From positions 1 through 9,312 of the forward strand of contig JAFOYD010000136.1 in NCBI GenBank assembly GCA_017391545.1: a stretch of DNA of 9,312 nt. Reading direction: 5' to 3'. Made by a program: the position numbers and the translations under genes. The notes under the pieces are model-generated. The model was given only the letters and a program-made list of their open reading frames with translations. It was not told the DNA's origin and ran no database searches. The stretch comes from Lachnospiraceae bacterium. GTDB taxonomy: Bacteria > Bacillota > Clostridia > Lachnospirales > Lachnospiraceae. Below, in pieces: positions 1 to 5,772 of this stretch. Position 1 is the first letter of the stretch, and every line of letters begins with the position of its first letter.

Positions 1-42
1 ATTGTAATATTGAGATAATCTAAGGGAAAGGAAAGGTTTGTT

Positions 43-987
43 ATGGATGAGATAGCGGTGCTGATACCATGCTATAATGAAAGCAAAACGATTGAAAAGG
101 TAATTAAGGATTTTAAAGCGGCGCTTCCGGAGGCAGTGATCTACGTATACGATAATAATTCAAAGGACGGGACAGATGAGATCGCCAGAAAAGCAGGCGC
201 GGTGGTGCGCTATGAGTACCAGCAGGGAAAGGGAAATGTCATCCGCAGGATGTTTCGCGAGATCGATGCGAAGTGCTACATCATGACAGACGGTGATGAC
301 ACGTACCCTGCTGATGAGGCAAGAAAGCTCTGTGATGCAGTGCTACAGAGAAATGCCGACATGGTTGTAGGCGACAGGCTGTCTTCCTCCTATTTCGAGG
401 AAAACAAGCGTCCTTTCCATAATTTTGGTAATTCGCTTGTGCGTGGAGCGATCAACAGCATGTTTAAGAGCGATATCCGCGATATCATGACAGGTTACCG
501 CGCTTTCAGCTACCAGTTCGTAAAGTCATTTCCAGTCCTTTCCAAGGGATTCGAGATCGAGACAGAGATGAGCATTCATGCGATCGACAAGAATATGCGT
601 GTGGAAAACGTGATCATACAATATCGTGACAGGCCAGAGGGCAGTGTGTCAAAGCTCAATACCTACTCCGATGGCTTCAAAGTGATCATGACGATCATCA
701 AACTTTATAAAAATTATAAGCCAATGGGATTTTTCTCTTGGATCTCCGTGATTCTGGCCCTGATCTCAACGGTATTTCTGGCTCCGGTGCTTGGAGATTT
801 TTTTACAACCGGCTTAGTAGAGCGCTTCCCGACGCTGATCGTGTGCTGCTTTGTGTACCTTGCGGCGATGCAATCCTTCTTTGCAGGACTGATGCTGTCG
901 ACCATGAAGCAGAAAAATATGCAGGATTATGAGATGAATCTGATCTTTCTTGATAAGGAATACAAGGACAAGTTAAAAGATTGTTAA
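43..987 (+). CDS. GT2-family glycosyltransferase with C-terminal membrane anchor
   Basis: The 314-residue product is a GT-A fold glycosyltransferase of family 2, closest in style to polyprenyl-phosphate sugar transferases (DPM1/GtrB-like). These move a sugar from a nucleotide donor to a lipid carrier at the inner membrane face. Visible motifs are the N-terminal strand and loop IPCYNES (8-14), DNNSKDGT (37-44), the metal/nucleotide-binding DGDDTYP (83-89), DIMTGYRAF (147-155) and the EIETEM block (171-176). Two hydrophobic segments follow, roughly 229-250 and 263-288, then a short charged tail. The ATG follows an AAAGG site six bases upstream. The upstream region is cut by the window edge, so its promoter is not seen. 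The exonuclease gene starts 8 bp after its stop, or overlaps it if the TTG start is used. Class is confident. The exact sugar, and whether the acceptor is undecaprenyl phosphate, cannot be told from sequence. Confidence 0.9.
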   Translation: MDEIAVLIPCYNESKTIEKVIKDFKAALPEAVIYVYDNNSKDGTDEIARKAGAVVRYEYQQGKGNVIRRMFREIDAKCYIMTDGDDTYPADEARKLCDAVLQRNADMVVGDRLSSSYFEENKRPFHNFGNSLVRGAINSMFKSDIRDIMTGYRAFSYQFVKSFPVLSKGFEIETEMSIHAIDKNMRVENVIIQYRDRPEGSVSKLNTYSDGFKVIMTIIKLYKNYKPMGFFSWISVILALISTVFLAPVLGDFFTTGLVERFPTLIVCCFVYLAAMQSFFAGLMLSTMKQKNMQDYEMNLIFLDKEYKDKLKDC

Positions 988-995
988 GAACTGAT

Positions 996-1745
996 ATGAA
1001 GATACCGATGAATTATGTGGCATTTGATATTGAGACCACAGGACTAAATCCGAAATATGAAAAAATCATAGAGCTTGGCGCGGCAAAGGTCAGAGATGGT
1101 AAAGTGGAGGATACTTTTTCTACTTTTATCAATCCCGGCAAAAGCCTTCCGCCAAGGATCGTAGAGCTGACAGGCATTTGTGATGCAGACGTGAAGATGG
1201 CGCCATACATTGATGAGGTGCTGGATGATTTCCTCGCGTTTGTGGGGGAAGATGTACTTTTAGGACACAATCTGCTGTTTGACTATTCCTTTGTGAAAAA
1301 GGCTGCGGTTAATCAAAAAAAGACGTTTGAGAAGACAGGGATCGATACGCTTCGGATCGCCAGAAGATTCTTAAATGACCTTGAGAGCAGGAAGCTCGGA
1401 TTTTTATGTGGGCATTATCAGATTCATCTGGATGCGCACAGGGCCCTGAATGATGCGATGGCGACACATGAGCTTTATCAGATTTTCGTCAGGGAGTACG
1501 GTGCCAAAGAGCCGGATACATTTCAGCCAAAACCACTGATCTACAGTGTGAAAAAAGAAAGCCCGATCACGCCCAGACAGCTTACCTATCTGCAGGGACT
1601 TGCAGTAAAGTATCATCTGGAATGTGAGGGAAGTGTGCTTGCTCCTACAGAGCGGGTGACAGATACCTATGTCGATCTGGCGAAAATCAGCAAAAATGAA
1701 GCAAGCAGGCTTATTGACAAGCTGCTTGCAAATTTTGGACGATAG
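996..1745 (+). CDS. DEDDh 3'-5' exonuclease, DnaQ/PolC-epsilon-like, with C-terminal module
   Basis: This is a stand-alone proofreading-type exonuclease that removes nucleotides from 3' ends using two metal ions. All five DEDDh residues are visible, numbered from the ATG at 996: Asp11 and Glu13 in FDIETTG, Asp96 in HNLLFDYSF, and His148 and Asp153 in HRALNDA. After the catalytic domain (about 1-170) comes a 75-residue extension containing TPRQLTYLQGLA and an ISKNEASRLIDKL helix. That TPxQ...LSKxEASxLIxxL style is seen at the ends of several nucleic-acid-associated proteins (from memory). The start is uncertain. TTG at 981 has an AAGGA 12 bases upstream and overlaps the preceding stop; ATG at 996 has no clear SD but could be read by coupling; ATG 1008 is also possible. 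I chose 996. The 3' end overlaps the convergent gene by 35 bp. Its substrate and the process it serves are unknown. Confidence 0.88.
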   Translation: MKIPMNYVAFDIETTGLNPKYEKIIELGAAKVRDGKVEDTFSTFINPGKSLPPRIVELTGICDADVKMAPYIDEVLDDFLAFVGEDVLLGHNLLFDYSFVKKAAVNQKKTFEKTGIDTLRIARRFLNDLESRKLGFLCGHYQIHLDAHRALNDAMATHELYQIFVREYGAKEPDTFQPKPLIYSVKKESPITPRQLTYLQGLAVKYHLECEGSVLAPTERVTDTYVDLAKISKNEASRLIDKLLANFGR

Positions 1746-2319
1746 AATTTTTCATGAGGGAATGAATGGTTTCAGCTCGACGAATCAGAAGTTCGATCTT
1801 TTCGGGAGTGCCACAGGTCTTGTAAAGGTCAGCGAGCAGATAGTAGCTTTTGCTGACATCTGTTCCTGTTGAAATGGCAAATTCAAGTACTTCGATGGCA
1901 TGCACATCATCACCGACTTCGTGCAGCAGCTCGGCGAGTTTTTGCAGAGCTGTGACCAAATTGGTGTAATTAAAATCAAAATCACTTAATATAGTAATAT
2001 TAGCAGTACCGTATTCGAGCTTGAGATCTGTGTTGGTCCAGCCGGTCAGATTGACAATTTTGCAGGAGGACAAGTCATGGAGATCCAGCAGGCAACTGTC
2101 GATTTCTTCTGTCATACAGGTTGGATGCATGTCGAGGATTTCCTCCGGGATGGTGATATAGTTCAGCCCGTCGAGCGATTTCCTTCTCGTACAGTTCGAC
2201 CTGCGCTCCCGTTCCCAGAAATCCTGCTCAATTTTCTTTTCCGCTCTTTTACTTCGCTGTAGTGCGAAAAAAAAGACAATACTAAAGATCAGAAAGCTTG
2301 AAATAATTATAAAATTCAT
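1711..2319 (-). CDS. Membrane-anchored hypothetical protein with TPR-like C-terminus
   Basis: A 202-residue protein I do not recognise as a named family. Residues 2-20 are a hydrophobic N-terminal anchor (FIIISSFLIFSIVFFFA), followed by a strongly basic/charged stretch (21-48), a middle domain containing KIVNLTGWTNTDLKLEYG (87-104), and a helical C-terminus (about 118-190). There the LVTALQKLAELLHEVGD..AIEVLEFAI..SYYLLADLYKT pattern resembles two tetratricopeptide helix pairs. The topology suggests a cytoplasmic scaffold held at the membrane. The start at 2319 is preferred because AAAGGA lies 8 bases upstream of it. An in-frame ATG at 2382 would add 21 residues that overlap the divergent microprotein gene and look non-native. 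The stop lies inside the 3' end of the exonuclease gene. Function unknown; the gene call is good because the coding pattern, anchor and SD all agree. Confidence 0.8.
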   Translation of the reverse strand: MNFIIISSFLIFSIVFFFALQRSKRAEKKIEQDFWERERRSNCTRRKSLDGLNYITIPEEILDMHPTCMTEEIDSCLLDLHDLSSCKIVNLTGWTNTDLKLEYGTANITILSDFDFNYTNLVTALQKLAELLHEVGDDVHAIEVLEFAISTGTDVSKSYYLLADLYKTCGTPEKIELLIRRAETIHSLMKNSIVQNLQAACQ

Positions 2320-2326
2320 ATATAAT
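2298..2326 (+). promoter_or_regulatory. Sigma-A-type promoter for the 36-aa microprotein gene
   Basis: TTGAAA at 2298-2303 and TATAAT at 2321-2326 are separated by exactly 17 bases: five of six consensus bases at -35 and all six at -10. Transcription would begin near 2333, giving a leader of about 20 nt that contains the AAGGGG ribosome binding site at 2338-2343 and leads to the ATG at 2353. The promoter overlaps the start codon of the divergent gene (2319). Confidence 0.7.
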
Positions 2327-2328
2327 AT

Positions 2329-2343
2329 CCTTTCGAAAAGGGG
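2329..2343. promoter_or_regulatory. Back-to-back ribosome binding sites sharing one palindrome
   Basis: CCTTT (2329-2333), a CGA spacer, and AAAGG (2337-2341) form an inverted repeat. Read on the plus strand, its right half is the SD (AAGGGG, 2338-2343) for the microprotein ATG at 2353, with 9-base spacing. Read on the minus strand, its left half is the SD (AAAGGA, 2333-2328) for the gene starting at 2319, with 8-base spacing. In a minus-strand transcript starting further upstream, the CCUUUU arm can pair with the AAAGG of the SD in a short hairpin. Confidence 0.65.
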
Positions 2344-2352
2344 TGAACAGCC

Positions 2353-2463
2353 ATGATGAACATGAATAACAAAAAAACTCAACGAACGATCGCAGCTGTT
2401 ATTGCGGTGATCCTTGTGCTTGCGATGGTCGTACCATTAGCGCTCAGCGTTGTAGGATTATAA
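2353..2463 (+). CDS. 36-residue single-pass membrane microprotein
   Basis: A short gene encoding 36 residues: a basic, asparagine-rich N-terminus (MMNMNNKKTQRT) followed by one continuous hydrophobic helix (about 13-36, IAAVIAVILVLAMVVPLALS then VVGL) ending right at the stop. Support comes from a good SD (AAGGGG, 9-base spacing), an upstream TTGAAA-17-TATAAT promoter, and a textbook positive-inside single-pass layout. Methionines at codons 1, 2 and 4 make the exact start ambiguous. It resembles in size and shape the tiny tail-anchored proteins of Firmicutes such as Prli42, the stressosome anchor of Listeria, but I cannot show homology. It is divergent from the TPR-like membrane protein. Nothing resembling a toxin antidote is seen beside it, though small hydrophobic type I toxins have similar shape. 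Function unknown. Confidence 0.72.
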   Translation: MMNMNNKKTQRTIAAVIAVILVLAMVVPLALSVVGL

Positions 2464-2515
2464 AACGATTATATTATATTGATTATGTAAATTACAAGGT
2501 GTAATTTTCATATAG

Positions 2516-2543
2516 AATCATATGATTTTTTGTTAAAAATCAT
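2516..2543. repeat. AT-rich palindrome and hairpin upstream of the VanW operon
   Basis: AATCATATGATT at 2516-2527 is a perfect 12-bp palindrome. Overlapping it, ATGATTTTT (2522-2530) and AAAAATCAT (2535-2543) form a perfect 9-bp stem with a TGTT loop, so AATCAT/ATGATT occurs three times in 28 bp. It lies between the microprotein gene and the putative -10 of the next operon. It could be an operator or a weak hairpin. It is not a convincing terminator because it lacks GC pairs and a T-tract. Confidence 0.4.
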
Positions 2544-2563
2544 AAAAATTGGTATTTCGTGAC

Positions 2564-2569
2564 TATAAA
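2564..2569 (+). promoter_or_regulatory. Possible -10 element for the five-gene operon
   Basis: TATAAA lies 39 bp before the VanW-gene start and would give a leader of about 33 nt. No good -35 is found at 16-18 bp upstream (the best has three of six matches), so this is a weak call. It is the most promoter-like hexamer close to the gene, and the 145-bp gap after 2463 is the only place a promoter for this operon could sit outside coding sequence. Confidence 0.3.
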
Positions 2570-2608
2570 GATCAATAATGGTTACATTTTGAGGAGAAAA
2601 ACAGGATT

Positions 2609-4189
2609 ATGAAAAAAATGAGAAAGAGAGCGATTTTGTTGACATTAGCGCTTGCACTGGCAGTTGTTTTTGCCGGTGTTGCAGGTTCCGGCAAAGCTTT
2701 GGCGGCGTCTGAGGATGAAAGGATTCTGGAAGGCGTATACATGGGCAACATCAGTCTTGCGGGCATGACGGCGGACGAGGCGAAGACTGCGGTTGGTGCG
2801 TTTGTCGAGGAGCTTAAGTTGAAAAATGTTACATTTGGTGCGGTCGGTGACCACTATGTTGCAGTTACGGCAGGTGATCTGGGACTCAAATGGGAGAACG
2901 AGCAGGATATCGATGCCGCAGTTGCGCTTGGCAAAAAGGGAAACATTGTAAAGCGATATAAGGCAATACAGGATCTGAAGCATGGAAACAAGGTCTATGA
3001 CCTAAAGCTTTCTCTTGACAAGTCGATTCTGAAAAGCGTACTTGAGGAGCAGTGTGCAGAGTATGATGTTCCGGCGGTCAATGCTACGATGGAGCGAGTT
3101 GATGGTCAGTTGATCATAGAGGATGGTCAGACCGGTCAGGCAGTCAATATTGAGCAGTCGCTTAATAAGACCTATGACTACATTACGAGTGGATGGGATT
3201 ATCAGGATGCATCGATTGACCTTGTCATTGATGTGACAGAACCAAAGGGAAACAGAGAGGAACTGGCAAAACTGACAGATACACTTGGAACGTTTACGAC
3301 CAGCTATTCTACCAGTGGTTCGGCGAGATGCAAAAATGTTGAGAATGGATGCCGTCTGATCAATGGTACGCTTCTGTATCCGGGTGAGGAGTTCTCTACA
3401 TATGAGACGATCAAACCATTTACAGAGGCAAACGGATATTATCCGGCTGGTTCTTATCTGAACGGTAAGGTGGTCGAAAGCATCGGCGGCGGTATCTGTC
3501 AGGTATCTACGACCTTGTATAATGCAGTGCTCCTGTCAGAGCTTGAGGTGATGGAGCGAAACAATCATTCCATGATTATTTCCTATGTCAAGCCTTCCAT
3601 GGATGCAGCGATCGCAGAGTCGGCAGGTAAGGATTTCCGATTTATCAATAATCTCGCAAATCCGATTTACATAGAAGGACATACAGCAGGTAAGCAGATT
3701 ACGTTTACGATCTATGGCGTTGAGACGAGAGATCCCGGACGCAAGGTACGCTATGAAAGTGAAGTCCTTTCGACCACGCAGCCGGATCATGAGGAAATCA
3801 CAGCTACTGCAGCTCAGGGTGTCGGATATATTGATGTACAGTCAGCACATATTGGCTATAAGGCGCAGCTGTGGAAGATTGTTGAGGAGAATGGTACAGA
3901 GGTAAGCCGTGAAGTAATCAATTCAAGCAGCTATAAGGTTTCGCCTAGAAGTGCAGTGGTAGGTGTCAATACAGATAATCCGGTCTATGCGGCACGTATG
4001 CAGGCAGCAATCGCTTCGGGCAGTATTGATGTATGTAAGGCGGAAGCAGCAGCGATCAAGGCTGAGATGGCAGCGGCGGCACAGCAGCAGGCAGATCTGG
4101 AGGCGTACAATCAGGCACTTTTACAGCAGCAGCTTCAACAGCAGCAGCTGGAACAGCAGGCACAGGCCGAGCAGCAGGCGCAGCCGTAA
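2609..4189 (+). CDS. Exported VanW-family protein with PG-binding-like and G5-like domains and Q-rich tail
   Basis: A 526-residue secreted or wall-associated protein. It begins with a basic n-region and hydrophobic core (1-29) and a likely signal peptidase site after Ala-Leu-Ala (30-32). Residues about 38-210 look like the repeated peptidoglycan-binding-like domain usual ahead of VanW (VYMGNISLAGMTADEAK...). The VanW domain spans about 222-355, with the signature ESIGGGICQVSTTLYNA (290-306). A G5-like beta region follows (about 377-450). The C-terminus (about 460-526) is alanine- and glutamine-rich, probably helical, and encoded by runs of CAG codons. VanW proteins occur in vancomycin-resistance clusters and widely as cell-surface proteins in Clostridia; their biochemical role is not settled. 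There is no LPXTG or membrane anchor at the C-terminus. GAGGAG lies 12 bases before the ATG; a second in-frame ATG at 2618 is possible. Only 26 bp separate it from the next gene. Confidence 0.88.
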   Translation: MKKMRKRAILLTLALALAVVFAGVAGSGKALAASEDERILEGVYMGNISLAGMTADEAKTAVGAFVEELKLKNVTFGAVGDHYVAVTAGDLGLKWENEQDIDAAVALGKKGNIVKRYKAIQDLKHGNKVYDLKLSLDKSILKSVLEEQCAEYDVPAVNATMERVDGQLIIEDGQTGQAVNIEQSLNKTYDYITSGWDYQDASIDLVIDVTEPKGNREELAKLTDTLGTFTTSYSTSGSARCKNVENGCRLINGTLLYPGEEFSTYETIKPFTEANGYYPAGSYLNGKVVESIGGGICQVSTTLYNAVLLSELEVMERNNHSMIISYVKPSMDAAIAESAGKDFRFINNLANPIYIEGHTAGKQITFTIYGVETRDPGRKVRYESEVLSTTQPDHEEITATAAQGVGYIDVQSAHIGYKAQLWKIVEENGTEVSREVINSSSYKVSPRSAVVGVNTDNPVYAARMQAAIASGSIDVCKAEAAAIKAEMAAAAQQQADLEAYNQALLQQQLQQQQLEQQAQAEQQAQP

Positions 4190-4215
4190 ATAAGAAACAC
4201 TAAAGGGGATTTGTA

Positions 4216-5286
4216 ATGGATTGCGGTAAATTAACAGAGAGCATTTATGAGCGCTCCGTAATCAAGGTCATTAAGACAAATTCAACTGAAAACAGGAAAT
4301 TTTATGATGGCGCAGGACTACGGGAGGACTGCGCCATTTTAGCAGGAAATAAAGTGACTGACGATGTCTGTGCGGGGATCATGTCAGGGCAGGCGCTTGC
4401 ATCCGGTACAGATAGCAGAGTGGCAGCAAGGGCATATATTGCGGCGACGAACCACCTGATCACATGCTGCGCAAATGCAGCAGCTTCCGGACTTGTGGAC
4501 ACCTATGCAAATGTGACGCTGATGGTTCCGGAGAGACTGCGTGAGATCAAGGTACGTGGTATGATTGAAGCAGCTACGATACAGGCAGAAGAGACAGGGA
4601 TCCCGATTTTAAGCTGTAATGTACAGGTACTTCCAATGCTGACAGAAGCAGTAGCGACCTGCGTGGTCAATGCAGGTGTAGAGAAAGGTGACAACGGCGT
4701 TGTGACGATGAAGAAGCGGGCGCTTGTCGACGAAGATATTGTGATGACGAAGTGGATCGGACTGGAGGGCACGGCTGTTATGGCGGCAGGCAGCAAACGT
4801 CAGCTGTGTGCGAGGTATCCGGCAGATCTTGTGGAAGAGGCAGCAGGATTTTTCAGGGAGCTGCCGATTGCGGCGGAGGCGGCCTGCGCCGTTAAGTCCG
4901 GCGCAAGTTATCTGCAGATGGTAAGAGAGGGTGGCGTATTTGGCGGTCTCTGGAAGCTGGCAGCAGATAATGGCGTTGGACTGGTCATAGACTTAAAGAG
5001 CATACCGGTGAGACAGGAAACGATAGAGGTATGTGAGTTTTTTGATTTGAATCCATATGAGCTTCTGGCAGGTGGAAGCCTGCTGATTACCACAGCAAAC
5101 GGCGGGGAGCTGGTGCGCAAGCTTGAAAAGGCAGGTGTGCCGGCAGCGGTCATTGGACGCACGACGCAGGGAAATGACCGTATTATACGTCATGCTGAGG
5201 AATCGAGATTTTTGGAGCCTGCAAGAGGCGATGAGATTTTCAGGTACTTTAAAATCAATAATAAAACAGGTGTATTGGAGGATTAA
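4216..5286 (+). CDS. AIR synthase-related protein (HypE/PurM superfamily), function unknown
   Basis: A 356-residue protein of the PurM/HypE/SelD superfamily. It has the two-part layout of HypE: an N-terminal ATPase-like half beginning KLTESIYERSV and GLREDCAIL (34-42), and a C-terminal half containing GGVFGGLWKLAADNGVGLVI (239-258), IPVRQE, FDLNPYELLAGGSLLITT and AVIGRTTQGN (311-320). These follow HypE's DPTRGGLA...SGVGIEI...IPV...DPLYLANEG...IIGEV order. True HypE ends in a catalytic cysteine (PRICG-type tail); this protein ends NNKTGVLED and lacks it, so it should not make the hydrogenase thiocyanate ligand. Two family aspartates appear changed to asparagine: Asn87 where NDV(A)SG normally gives Asp, and Asn135 where GGDT normally does (alignment by eye). 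No other hyp genes are present. AAAGGGG lies 7 bases before the ATG. It sits directly upstream of an Lrp-type regulator and an aminotransferase, suggesting an amino-acid-linked role. Automated annotation as a hydrogenase maturation factor would be misleading. Confidence 0.78.
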   Translation: MDCGKLTESIYERSVIKVIKTNSTENRKFYDGAGLREDCAILAGNKVTDDVCAGIMSGQALASGTDSRVAARAYIAATNHLITCCANAAASGLVDTYANVTLMVPERLREIKVRGMIEAATIQAEETGIPILSCNVQVLPMLTEAVATCVVNAGVEKGDNGVVTMKKRALVDEDIVMTKWIGLEGTAVMAAGSKRQLCARYPADLVEEAAGFFRELPIAAEAACAVKSGASYLQMVREGGVFGGLWKLAADNGVGLVIDLKSIPVRQETIEVCEFFDLNPYELLAGGSLLITTANGGELVRKLEKAGVPAAVIGRTTQGNDRIIRHAEESRFLEPARGDEIFRYFKINNKTGVLED

Positions 5287-5289
5287 TTT

Positions 5290-5772
5290 ATGAGAGAACA
5301 GATTTTATCAATAATAGAAAAAAACAGCAGAATCGATCTGCATGAGCTTGCTATTATCCTGGGCATGGAGGAGACTGATATTGTCAATGAGATGGAGCAG
5401 ATGGAAAAAGAAGGAATCATCTGTGGGTATCACACGTTGATTGACTGGGAGAAGACCGACGTGGAGAAGGTGAATGCACTGATCGAGGTGCGTGTGACGC
5501 CTCAGCGCGGAAGAGGTTTTGACAGCATTGCAGAGCGTATTTACAAGTATCCCGAGGTACATGCAGTATACCTGATTTCGGGCGGTTATGACCTGCTTGT
5601 CAGCCTCGAGGGAAAATCTCTTAAGGAAGTGTCAAATTTTGTATCGGATAAGCTTTCCACACTGGATACGGTCATCAGTACAGCAACACATTTTATCCTG
5701 AAAAAGTACAAAGATCACGGAACTGTTCTTGGCAAAACAGAGTCTGACGAAAGGATACAGGTGACACCATGA
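5290..5772 (+). CDS. Lrp/AsnC family transcriptional regulator
   Basis: A 160-residue feast/famine regulator that senses a small molecule, usually an amino acid, and binds DNA as a dimer or octamer. An N-terminal winged helix-turn-helix spans about 1-50 (ILSIIEKNSRIDLHELAIILGMEETDIVNEMEQMEKEGII). The RAM effector domain covers about 62-140 and includes the ligand-site stretch LISGGYDLLVSLEG (95-108). GGAGG lies 8 bases before the ATG, only 3 bp after the previous stop. Its own stop overlaps the aminotransferase start (ATGA), so the two proteins are translationally coupled. In B. subtilis the Lrp-type YugG (AlaR) is encoded next to the aminotransferase YugH (AlaT) and controls it; the pairing here is of the same type. 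Its ligand, and whether it controls this operon, are inference. The HTH is slightly shorter at the N-terminus than in E. coli Lrp. Confidence 0.9.
   Translation: MREQILSIIEKNSRIDLHELAIILGMEETDIVNEMEQMEKEGIICGYHTLIDWEKTDVEKVNALIEVRVTPQRGRGFDSIAERIYKYPEVHAVYLISGGYDLLVSLEGKSLKEVSNFVSDKLSTLDTVISTATHFILKKYKDHGTVLGKTESDERIQVTP

Noticed and set aside
2320..2382. N-terminal 21-residue extension of the TPR-like membrane protein.
   Set aside because: The internal ATG at 2319 has an AAAGGA at 8 bases and starts directly with the membrane anchor; the extension overlaps the microprotein gene antisense.
2522..2543. AT hairpin considered as a terminator for the microprotein gene.
   Set aside because: The stem has only two G-C pairs and no T-tract follows it; kept only as a possible regulatory palindrome.
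4123..4175. Clustered CAG triplets considered as a non-coding microsatellite.
   Set aside because: They are in frame as Gln codons, interrupted by Leu, Glu and Ala codons, and fit a coded helical tail.
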